From assembly GCA_022704645.1 (NCBI GenBank), contig JAKJGA010000008.1, positions 1 through 25,709 on the forward strand: a DNA stretch of 25,709 nt. Reading direction: 5' to 3'. This DNA comes from Spirochaetota bacterium. GTDB lineage: Bacteria; Spirochaetota; UBA4802; JAFGJZ01. Position numbers and translations under genes: made by a program. Of the stretch, positions 14,803-21,867 are shown piece by piece (position 1 is the stretch's first letter; the number at the start of each line of letters is the position of its first letter). The notes under the pieces were generated by a model, which was not told the origin of the DNA, ran no database searches, and saw only the letters and a list, made by a program, of their open reading frames with translations.

Positions 14803-16509
14803 ATGACAAAACATGTAAAAGCCGATTTTGATCACCTTAAAAAACTCTTTATCCTGCCGGACTCTCAGGATAAATTTATAGAATATGGAAATATGCTTCT
14901 CGATATGCTTCATAAGTATTTTGCTGAAAAAGGCGGGCTTCACAGTGAAATTTCCATATCCGATCTCGGCAAGATGTTTTCTCAGGAGGATATTCCCAGA
15001 AATCCGTCACTTCTAAAAATTATCTTTCCGGAAATTCATGAAAAAATAATTTCACATTCCGTAAAGGTCGGATCTCCTTATTATATAGGTCACATGACAA
15101 GCCCTGTTCCATGGTTTGCTGTTCTTGTAGAAATGATAATAGCTTCATTAAATCAGAACCAGGTAAAAATTGAAACAGCAAAAGCTTCTACTTTTGTAGA
15201 ACGTGAGTTTATTGCATGGATTCACAGACTTGTTTATTCCAAAAATTCATCTTATTATAAGAAAAATATTCAGAATCATTCAGTTTCTCTAGGCGCGGTA
15301 ACTGTAGACGGAACTTTGGCTAATTTAACCGCTTTATTTGTCGCAAGAAATAAATTATTTAAGCCGCATGGATCTTTTGGGGGTGTTTCCAAAGAAGGAA
15401 TCCGGGAGGCAATGAATTACTATAATTGTGAAAAAGCATTAATAATCGTTTCTCAGAGAGGACATTATTCAATAGATAAAATTGCTTCAATTATCGGTAT
15501 TGGCGAAGATTCCGTAATAAAAATACCTGTAGATTCGAACAATAAGATGAAGATTGACTCTCTTATCAATGAATGCCGTCTTATAAATGAGTATAATTCG
15601 ACTCATAAAAAAAAGATAATGGTTATCGCGATTGTAGGCATTGGAGGTACAACTGAAACAGGGAATATAGATGACCTTAATGCAATAAGAAAATGCGCGG
15701 ATTCGGTTGGTGCTCATTTTCATGTAGATGCTGCATGGGGCGGTCCTGTTCTTTTTGTTGATTCATACAGACATCTTTTCAGCGGAATAGAGACGGCAGA
15801 TTCAGTTACTTTCGACTGTCACAAATTATTATTTTCTCCTAATTCAATGGGTATGGTTCTTTTTAAAAATGAAAGAGATCTCGAAAACATTAAACGCAAT
15901 TCAACATACATATTGAGACCAGATTCTGTCGACCTTGGAAGATTTACGGTAGAAGGATCCCGGCCATTTACTGTTTTACGCCCATGGAGTGCCATGAAAG
16001 TGTTTGGTTCTGAAGGATTTCGATTATTGTTTGAATATGCTTTTGAATTAACATCTATTTACAGATCGATGATTGAAACGCATATAAATTTTGAACTTCT
16101 CAATTATCCTGAGCTTTTTATAATCAATTACCGCTTCATACCTGAAAAAATCAGGGAAAGAATATCTGAGCTCAAATTAAAAGGGGGAGATGACGCTGAA
16201 TCCCGTCTATTCAATCTCAATCTTTTAATAAATTCACTTAATATTGAGCTCCATAGATCTATTCGTGATGCAGATAATTCTTTTGTTTCAAGAACAGTAC
16301 TTGAATCAACGAAGTATTCACCTCAAAAAATTTCAGTTTTGAGAGCCGTAACAGTAAATCCGCTTACAGATAAAACAATTTTGAAGGAAATACTCGAAGA
16401 ACATAACAAACTTGGAATTAAACTTTATAATTCGACGTATGAGTCATTGATAAAGAAGGCTTCTGACGGCAAAAAAATAAGAACTCCCCTTGACGGAGAG
16501 TTCTTATAA
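14803..16509 (+). CDS. PLP-dependent decarboxylase, PanP/glutamate decarboxylase-like
   Basis: Group II amino-acid decarboxylase. The family pattern is clear: SPYYIGHMTSPVPWFAVL, SLNQNQVKIETAKASTFVEREF, GAVTVDGTLANLTALFVARNK, HFHVDAAWGGPVLF and the PLP lysine in FDCHKLLFSPNSMG (K348 counting from 14782). The HMTS, LNQN and ETxK motifs recall PanP, the Vibrio-type aspartate 1-decarboxylase that supplies beta-alanine for CoA, but glutamate or diaminobutyrate decarboxylase cannot be excluded. The ATG at 14803 has GGAAGG just upstream (14793-14798); an ATG at 14782 would add seven residues and has only a distant AGG. It is monocistronic and convergent with the next gene, whose terminator lies in its last codons. 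Confidence 0.87.
   Translation: MTKHVKADFDHLKKLFILPDSQDKFIEYGNMLLDMLHKYFAEKGGLHSEISISDLGKMFSQEDIPRNPSLLKIIFPEIHEKIISHSVKVGSPYYIGHMTSPVPWFAVLVEMIIASLNQNQVKIETAKASTFVEREFIAWIHRLVYSKNSSYYKKNIQNHSVSLGAVTVDGTLANLTALFVARNKLFKPHGSFGGVSKEGIREAMNYYNCEKALIIVSQRGHYSIDKIASIIGIGEDSVIKIPVDSNNKMKIDSLINECRLINEYNSTHKKKIMVIAIVGIGGTTETGNIDDLNAIRKCADSVGAHFHVDAAWGGPVLFVDSYRHLFSGIETADSVTFDCHKLLFSPNSMGMVLFKNERDLENIKRNSTYILRPDSVDLGRFTVEGSRPFTVLRPWSAMKVFGSEGFRLLFEYAFELTSIYRSMIETHINFELLNYPELFIINYRFIPEKIRERISELKLKGGDDAESRLFNLNLLINSLNIELHRSIRDADNSFVSRTVLESTKYSPQKISVLRAVTVNPLTDKTILKEILEEHNKLGIKLYNSTYESLIKKASDGKKIRTPLDGEFL
16471..16507 (-). terminator. Terminator of the minus-strand helical protein gene, inside the decarboxylase CDS
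   Basis: Read on the minus strand, ATAAGAACTC (16507-16498) and GAGTTCTTAT (16486-16477) pair perfectly. Three further pairs, one a G-T wobble, extend the stem to about 13 bp with a 5-base loop. Seven T residues follow (16477-16471). On the plus strand the hairpin overlaps the decarboxylase stop but has no T-run. Confidence 0.8.
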
Positions 16510-16530
16510 ATTCTTATATTGAAACGGGTA

Positions 16531-17400
16531 TTATCTGAAATCGTTAATTGATGCACTCTTTTTCTCATCAAGTTCAACAGTCTCTTTGAGATGTTTGTAC
16601 TGAGGAGTATCGATTCCGTACTTAAGCTCCGCAGCTGTAAGAAGAGATCTGTTCTTTTTCTGTTTCCATTTTAGCTTTTCTTCTTCGCTGATAATTCTGC
16701 TCTTGGCAGTTGAAGCTTCCATAAATCCGTAACAGCTTGCCATGTAGTTGTATGCCCAAACGTCATTTTTGGTTTTTTCATTTATCTGCACATATCTTTC
16801 AAGAACAGGAATACAAGGAAGAAGGTTCTGTATGTCATACTGCGTTGATACATAAGCCTGAAAAAGTTTGATCTGAGCGTTTATATATGCCGTATCAGCT
16901 TTGATTTTAACTGACTGAATATCATCCATATGATTAATAGCTCTTGTAAAATAAGTTATTGATTTCACTTTTGCTTCATATTTTAAATACGAAATCTGGC
17001 GTTTTTCCTGGTTCTTTCTGTCAATTTCCTGCCAATACCATCTTTCATTTAAATTGTTTTTTTTGGCAAAAACAGCTTTTAGTTTATTTACTTCGACTTC
17101 CATATCGCTAAGGATATCAAGCCCGGTTGAATATTCGTCAATTGCCATTTTTAAAAGATTTTCTGAATATTCATCGCTAAGTTTTTCTAATTCAGCAAGA
17201 GCTTTAATGTAAGGCTGAAAATCAGTAACACGCCATCCTGTCATATCGGAAGGAGAATCTTCGTCTGATTTTGCAACTGCTTCCTTTTTTTCTGCATCAG
17301 ACGCAGCAGCTGTTGCTTCCTGCGAATGCAATGAAATGGAAAAAAAAGCAAATAATGCAATAAATGCGCAAACAGCTTTTTTTGATTGAATAAATTTCAT
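16531..17400 (-). CDS. Exported all-helical protein, possibly FcpA-like
   Basis: 289 residues from the ATG at 17398-17400, which has AAGGGG 6 bases upstream; nine more residues are open upstream but precede the signal peptide. A Sec signal peptide (MKFIQSKKAVCAFIALFAFF, cleavage near SLHS-QE) is followed by a low-complexity Ala/Glu/Lys/Asp linker. The remainder is almost entirely helical and rich in charged and aromatic residues (PYIKALAELEKLSDEYSENL; NERWYWQEIDRK; ELKYGIDTPQYKHLKE). Length, signal peptide and helical texture resemble FcpA, the leptospiral periplasmic flagellar sheath protein needed for filament coiling. That match is from memory and weak. If it is wrong, this is an unassigned periplasmic helical-repeat protein. 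Confidence 0.7.
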   Translation of the reverse strand: MKFIQSKKAVCAFIALFAFFSISLHSQEATAAASDAEKKEAVAKSDEDSPSDMTGWRVTDFQPYIKALAELEKLSDEYSENLLKMAIDEYSTGLDILSDMEVEVNKLKAVFAKKNNLNERWYWQEIDRKNQEKRQISYLKYEAKVKSITYFTRAINHMDDIQSVKIKADTAYINAQIKLFQAYVSTQYDIQNLLPCIPVLERYVQINEKTKNDVWAYNYMASCYGFMEASTAKSRIISEEEKLKWKQKKNRSLLTAAELKYGIDTPQYKHLKETVELDEKKSASINDFR

Positions 17401-17578
17401 AATAAACCCCTTAAAGTCAAAATACATCCCTTACTCCAATTGTTCCGGGGATAGACGGGATATTTCGTAAAATATCTCTAGTCAATATAATGTATCGGCA
17501 AAAATTCTGCAAATATTTAAAAAAAATGCTCATAACTTTAGAAGTGTTTTTTATTTCTATTAAGTATGACATAATTGT

Positions 17579-17607
17579 TTGACATTGTTTGCGCAGGGAA
17601 GTAGAAG
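17579..17607 (+). promoter_or_regulatory. Possible promoter of the Mla-like operon
   Basis: TTGACA (17579-17584), 17-base spacer, TAGAAG (17602-17607). Initiation would be at about the mlaE ATG (17613). A rival -10, CATAAT at 17570-17575, lacks a good -35 but would leave a normal leader of about 30 bases. Confidence 0.35.
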
Positions 17608-17612
17608 AAGCC

Positions 17613-18416
17613 ATGAGATTGTGGGGTAAAATAGAAAATTTTCTTGCACTTACAGGAAGAAAGGTTATAGCCTTTTTTTCCGGTTATATTGAATTTCAAC
17701 ACTATCTCAAATCAATATTTAATTCTTTTAAATCGCTTAAGTATCTTAGAATGCGTTCACTTTATTCTACAGTTCTTCTTCAGACAAAGTATACCGGTCT
17801 TGATGCTGTTTTTTTAATTTCTGTTGTTGCTCTAATGCTTGGAGCTACGGTAATAATTCAGGCGTCCCAAAAGTTTCCTAAATTCGGTATAGATTCATTT
17901 ATAGGTGATCTTCTTGTTCTAATAATAATTCGTGAAATAGGACCTCTGGCTACTGCGATGATTGTAACAAGCCGAAGCGGTTCTGCTATTTCCGCAGAAA
18001 TTGCTACACAAAAGCAGAATCACGAAATTCGTTCCCTTGAACTTCTGGGAATTGATACCAAACTGTATATCGTATTTCCAAGAATTATTGCAACCATCCT
18101 TTCTATTATTTCTCTGGTTATTCTATTTGATGTTGTGGCTCTTGCCGGCGGATATTTGATATCACGATTATTTATTTTTATTCCTCCTCAACAATTCCTT
18201 GCTACAATAATAAATGCTTTTTCTTTTGAAGATCTTCTTATAACATTTCTGAAGAGTCTGATGTACGGAATTCTTATTCCTTTAATATGCTGTTATTACG
18301 GATTCCGGCCTACAAGTGCGTTTCAAATTCCAATTTTTGTTTCAAGGGCTGTCGTTCGTACTCTTCTTTCCGTATTTATTGTAAATGCCTTGATTTCATT
18401 TCTTTTTTATTTATAA
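17613..18416 (+). CDS. mlaE: MlaE-family ABC transporter permease
   Basis: Inner-membrane permease of Mce/Mla systems that move phospholipids between the two membranes. Family features are LLVLIIIREIGPLATAMIVTS, then RSGSAISAEIA, then LELLGIDTKLYIVFPRIIA, and several hydrophobic helices between ~55 and the C-terminus. The segment after SAEI, where E. coli MlaE has a TEQ-containing coupling helix that contacts the ATPase, reads ATQKQNHEIRSLE here and has lost that pattern. The ATG at 17613 is preferred to a TTG at 17589. There is no strong ribosome-binding site. It is first in mlaE-mlaF-mlaD, with mlaF 7 bases downstream, and diverges from the helical exported gene. Confidence 0.92.
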   Translation: MRLWGKIENFLALTGRKVIAFFSGYIEFQHYLKSIFNSFKSLKYLRMRSLYSTVLLQTKYTGLDAVFLISVVALMLGATVIIQASQKFPKFGIDSFIGDLLVLIIIREIGPLATAMIVTSRSGSAISAEIATQKQNHEIRSLELLGIDTKLYIVFPRIIATILSIISLVILFDVVALAGGYLISRLFIFIPPQQFLATIINAFSFEDLLITFLKSLMYGILIPLICCYYGFRPTSAFQIPIFVSRAVVRTLLSVFIVNALISFLFYL

Positions 18417-18423
18417 CTAGGTT

Positions 18424-19191
18424 ATGCTGGGGGATATGGAAAACAGTTTTTTATCGGTCAGAAACATGTCTTATATGCTCGATATCCATTCGACTTTACG
18501 AGGGATAAGTTTTGATCTCAAACAGGGCGATAATATTGTTTTTTTCGGTCTTGAGAACTCAGGAATTGATAAAATATGTCCTTTTATTTCATGCGCAATT
18601 GATGATTTTGACGGAGATGTTTTTTTTAAAGGTCATGATGTTAAAAATGCTTCTTATTTCGAACGCAACATTATAAGAAAGGATATGGTGTATCTTCAGA
18701 GGGGTTATGGTCTGATTACAAACATGACTGTATATGAAAATATCGCACTTCCTCTCAGATATCACTCCAAGATGACTTCGGATGAAATTGATTTCAGAGT
18801 CAATCAGCTGATTGATGAAATGGAAATTGATCTTTCGCGGGATATGCGACCTGTTGACATCTATCAGTCAGAAAGGCTTAAAACCGCATTCGCCAGAGCA
18901 ATTGCTCTTAATCCTGATCTTCTTCTAGCCGAACACCCTCTTGAAGCTCAATGCGTGTTGAACGTTATGTCTGTTATGCGTTCATTAAAAAAATGGGCAG
19001 ATTCCCCCCTGAAATCAGTCATTATAGTCGCTTATAATCCTGCTGTTTTTTCTGATATTGCAAACCGTTTTATAATGCTTTACCGCGGTGAAGTTGTTTT
19101 TGACGGTACCCGTGAAGAATTTTTGTCGACAACAAATGAATATGTGGTTCAATATATGACATTCTCTCCGAAAGGACCAATGATGGTGTGA
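18424..19191 (+). CDS. MlaF-like ABC ATPase subunit with degenerate catalytic motifs
   Basis: The fold and position are those of MlaF, and the 255-residue frame is intact, but the nucleotide motifs are gone. Walker A reads GLENSGIDK (42-50), with Ile and Asp where Lys and Ser/Thr belong. The signature LSGG is IYQS (146-149). The Walker B Asp is E170, the catalytic Glu is H171 and the H-loop His is Y204. Only the Q-loop Q92 in VYLQRGYGLITNMTVYENIA, and general features such as FARAIALNPDLLL, are kept. It is probably a non-hydrolysing pseudo-ATPase rather than a pseudogene, since there is no stop or frameshift and mlaD follows with its ribosome-binding site over this stop. Starts at 18424 and 18436 are both possible. 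Confidence 0.88.
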   Translation: MLGDMENSFLSVRNMSYMLDIHSTLRGISFDLKQGDNIVFFGLENSGIDKICPFISCAIDDFDGDVFFKGHDVKNASYFERNIIRKDMVYLQRGYGLITNMTVYENIALPLRYHSKMTSDEIDFRVNQLIDEMEIDLSRDMRPVDIYQSERLKTAFARAIALNPDLLLAEHPLEAQCVLNVMSVMRSLKKWADSPLKSVIIVAYNPAVFSDIANRFIMLYRGEVVFDGTREEFLSTTNEYVVQYMTFSPKGPMMV

Positions 19192-19198
19192 GGCTGAA

Positions 19199-19876
19199 AT
19201 GGCAAAACGTGTTTTTGAAATAAAAGTCGGTCTTTTTTTTATAATACCAATTGTATTGATGACAGTTTTTGTCATTCTTAAACTCGGTTATTCACTTAGT
19301 ACAGACACGATTGATGTATATCTCAAAATTGATAATATAAAAATGATTAAAGACGGAACAGCTGTAAAAGTGAAAGGTTATGATATCGGAAGAGTTGTTT
19401 CTATAGAACCTGTGTATCAGCCGGAACTTCATTTTCTTGCTACTCTGAGAATTTCTGATCAGATATTTTTAAATGAAGACTGTGTAGCAGTTATTCAAAA
19501 TCAGAATGTAATTGGTGACGCCATTATTGAACTGAGAAATCCTGTTAAAAAAGGTAAACCGCTTCAAGCCGGTGATGTTGTTGAAGGGATAGAATATGTC
19601 AGTATAGAAGCATTGCTGGGTGATGTTCATAAACTTCTTGTTTCTGTAACAGATACTGTAAATATTATAAAAGATATTTCAAGCGACAGCAAGCAGGATA
19701 TCCGTAAATTTCTGGGAGAACTTTCCGCTTCAAGCTCGACCCTTAGCAATATCCTCGATGATTCTCAGGCAGATGTAGTAAAAACCATGGGAACTTTGAG
19801 GCAGACAAGTGAAACTATAAAAGAGATTTCTGATGAGCTCAAAAAACGTCCGCTCAAATTTCTGCTTAAGGAATAA
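19199..19876 (+). CDS. mlaD: MlaD-type Mce domain protein
   Basis: Substrate-binding component of the Mla-like transporter, anchored in the inner membrane and facing the periplasm. It has one N-terminal transmembrane helix (~10-29) and a single Mce domain (~37-115: DGTAVKVKGYDIGRVVSIE; VIQNQNVIGDAIIELRNP). A long helical region from ~135 to the end probably extends the pore or tunnel, as in other MlaD/PqiB-like proteins. It ends ELKKRPLKFLL, a common Mce-protein ending. GTGAGG overlapping the mlaF stop lies 5 bases before the ATG. The last 44 bases overlap the glycosyltransferase gene. No mlaB or mlaC gene is adjacent. Confidence 0.92.
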   Translation: MAKRVFEIKVGLFFIIPIVLMTVFVILKLGYSLSTDTIDVYLKIDNIKMIKDGTAVKVKGYDIGRVVSIEPVYQPELHFLATLRISDQIFLNEDCVAVIQNQNVIGDAIIELRNPVKKGKPLQAGDVVEGIEYVSIEALLGDVHKLLVSVTDTVNIIKDISSDSKQDIRKFLGELSASSSTLSNILDDSQADVVKTMGTLRQTSETIKEISDELKKRPLKFLLKE

Positions 19877-20738
19877 ACCGTTTTTTTCGGTCATAATTCC
19901 TGTATTTAACAGAAAAGAGTTTCTCGCGAGGGCAATTAATTCTGTTTTATCGCAGGATTTTCAAGACTATGAATTGATTATTGTCGATGACGGTTCGACT
20001 GACGGTTTAGAAAATTTTATTTTTCATCCAGATATCATTGTTTTTAGAAAGGATAACGGCGGAGTGAGTTCGGCTCGTAATTCCGGAATCAGAATAGCTT
20101 CAGGCGAATATATTGCATTTCTCGATTCGGATGATGAGTGGAAAAGCAATAAATTATCTCTGCAGCATAAATTTATAATTGAAAATCCGGAAATAAATAT
20201 TTTTCAGTCAGAAGAAGAATGGATCAGGCGCGGTGAAAAAGTAAATTCGAAAAACATTCATAAAAAAATCTCAGGAGATATTTTTTATAATTCATTAAAA
20301 CTATGCCTGGTTTCTCCTTCTGCTGTTGTGGTAAAAAAAGAAATTTTTGATGAATATGGTTTATTTGACGAAAATATGCCGGTTTGCGAAGACTATGATC
20401 TGTGGCTTAGAATATCTGCAAAAGAACCTTTCGGTCTCTTGAATGAAAAACTAATTATCAAATACGGCGGATCACATGATCAGCTTTCTTCATCTAAATG
20501 GGGTATGGACAGATTTAGAATTTATTCGATGATAAAATTTTTAGACGGTACATATGAACGACTTTCGCCGGATAAAGAAACTATGCTTAAAGAAGAAATC
20601 TATAATAAGATTGAAGTTCTTTTAAAAGGATGCATCAAACACGGCCGAACTAATTTTGCACATCATCTCGAAAATCTTCATGATTCTATCTCGAATAACT
20701 TAAACAGTATAGATTCGAAGTTCCTCTTGCAAGAATAA
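19833..20738 (+). CDS. GT2-family glycosyltransferase
   Basis: Inverting GT-A-fold glycosyltransferase, probably cytoplasmic or membrane-associated and acting on an envelope glycan or glycolipid; donor and acceptor are unknown. Motifs: FSVIIPVFNR (18-27), IIVDDGSTDG (nucleotide binding, D52-D53), GGVSSARNSG, the metal-binding LDSDDEW (D98/D100) and the late acidic CEDYDLWLR (E186-D187). There is no transmembrane segment. The ATG at 19833, inside mlaD, is the only usual start codon before the conserved FSVIIP, giving a 44-base overlap and likely translational coupling to the Mla-like operon. The 3' end overlaps the convergent beta-propeller gene by 53 bases. Confidence 0.9.
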   Translation: MSSKNVRSNFCLRNKPFFSVIIPVFNRKEFLARAINSVLSQDFQDYELIIVDDGSTDGLENFIFHPDIIVFRKDNGGVSSARNSGIRIASGEYIAFLDSDDEWKSNKLSLQHKFIIENPEINIFQSEEEWIRRGEKVNSKNIHKKISGDIFYNSLKLCLVSPSAVVVKKEIFDEYGLFDENMPVCEDYDLWLRISAKEPFGLLNEKLIIKYGGSHDQLSSSKWGMDRFRIYSMIKFLDGTYERLSPDKETMLKEEIYNKIEVLLKGCIKHGRTNFAHHLENLHDSISNNLNSIDSKFLLQE

Positions 20739-21750
20739 CATTTCCTGAATTTTTAAGGTCTATTGCTTTATCAGGGAAATTTCTATTGTAAAGCAGTCCG
20801 TTTTCAAGACTGAACATGAAAACAGTAGAGCCTGTGTTGTTCATACATGAAAGAGCCGCAAAATCACCGGTCATTACCGCTGAAGTGTGCCCGGTTCTTA
20901 TTTCCGGAATTTTATATGCAGCAATAGTTTTGCATTTATTTGAAAAAAAGAGAATTTGATCCCCGCTGATAATTACTGAATTTCCGTGATTATTGATATC
21001 GATAGCAGTTTTTGTAACGCTTACGTTCGGCAATTGCGAAATAAACTCTTTCGATTTTTTGATATTTATTATTTTAAGATAATCATTTTTTTCATTACCG
21101 AAATGAACCGCTAGAAATGATCCTTTTATATTAACTGAAGCGGTTTTTACAGGTAAATTCCCGATAGTTTTCCCGGAGTGAATAGTTTTACCGTTTTCAT
21201 CAATCAGGTAATACGAACCATCTAGAAACCCTATCACGGCATAATCATTTTCTTTTGAAAAAGAAATAGTTGTACAAAATCTGCCTGCAACTCTATTCTC
21301 AAGCTGATTTCCGTTTTTGTCGAGAATTTTAACTTCACTGTGATCCGCGACAAGAAGCAGAACAATTTTCCCATTATAGGAAACAAAAGGATATTGTTCG
21401 GATTTTTTTTGCCAGAATCTTGCAGAAGTAATGTCATAGAATTCTACGGATTCACCGATCTTCTGATATAGTGCAAAATATTGTCCGTTTCCGCTTGCCG
21501 ATGCAATGTATCCTTCAGGTACGGGAGCCGAAGATGATATGCCGCTTGTTTTCAGAGAATAGACTTCAGAAAGTGTTTTTACTGAAAATGAACCATTGCC
21601 GTCTTTTATATATGGAGAGGCTTGAATGTTAAGCAAAGGATTGAATGATCCTTCCCATTCCGGAAGGATGACTTCCGGCTCATCGAATCTGATAATTGGT
21701 ATTACGGATAATAGAGCACCTGCAAGAAATCCGAGAATTATATTTTTCAT
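20686..21750 (-). CDS. Exported beta-propeller-like protein
   Basis: 354 residues with an N-terminal hydrophobic segment (MKNIILGFLAGALLSVIPII) that is either an uncleaved anchor or a signal peptide. The rest is beta-rich, with repeats of about 40 residues of the type GxxxxVxDxxGNxI (VKILDKNGNQLENRVAG; YYLIDENGKTIHSGKT; KIINIKKSKEFI; FMFSLENGLLYNRNF), as in WD40/PQQ-like propellers. About six or seven blades would fit. It probably works in the periplasm as a binding scaffold; no enzyme motif was seen. An AGG 6 bases before the ATG supports the start. It is divergent from the radical SAM gene and converges with the glycosyltransferase by a 53-base coding overlap. Confidence 0.75.
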   Translation of the reverse strand: MKNIILGFLAGALLSVIPIIRFDEPEVILPEWEGSFNPLLNIQASPYIKDGNGSFSVKTLSEVYSLKTSGISSSAPVPEGYIASASGNGQYFALYQKIGESVEFYDITSARFWQKKSEQYPFVSYNGKIVLLLVADHSEVKILDKNGNQLENRVAGRFCTTISFSKENDYAVIGFLDGSYYLIDENGKTIHSGKTIGNLPVKTASVNIKGSFLAVHFGNEKNDYLKIINIKKSKEFISQLPNVSVTKTAIDINNHGNSVIISGDQILFFSNKCKTIAAYKIPEIRTGHTSAVMTGDFAALSCMNNTGSTVFMFSLENGLLYNRNFPDKAIDLKNSGNVILARGTSNLYCLSYSR

Positions 21751-21763
21751 TAAATGCCTGTTT

Positions 21764-21812
21764 TTTTAGTTTTTATTAAGTGAACTAAAATCGGCAAGGG
21801 GTATGATGTCAA
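21764..21812 (-). promoter_or_regulatory. Promoter and inverted repeat upstream of the beta-propeller gene
   Basis: On the minus strand TTGACA (21812-21807), 17-base spacer, TTTAGT (21789-21784). The -10 lies inside one arm of an inverted repeat, TTTTAGTT (21764-21771) and AACTAAAA (21783-21790). The arm centres are 19 bases apart, about two helical turns, as in many operators. Confidence 0.4.
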
Positions 21813-21867
21813 ACAAAATTATCTTGAAAGTTTTACGCAATATGATTTTGTAAGTCAGCGGTGAACA

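Noticed and set aside
18424..19191. mlaF-like gene as a broken pseudogene
   Set aside because: No stop or frameshift is present, fold-level conservation persists along the whole length, and its stop is fitted to the mlaD ribosome-binding site; a pseudo-ATPase is the better reading.
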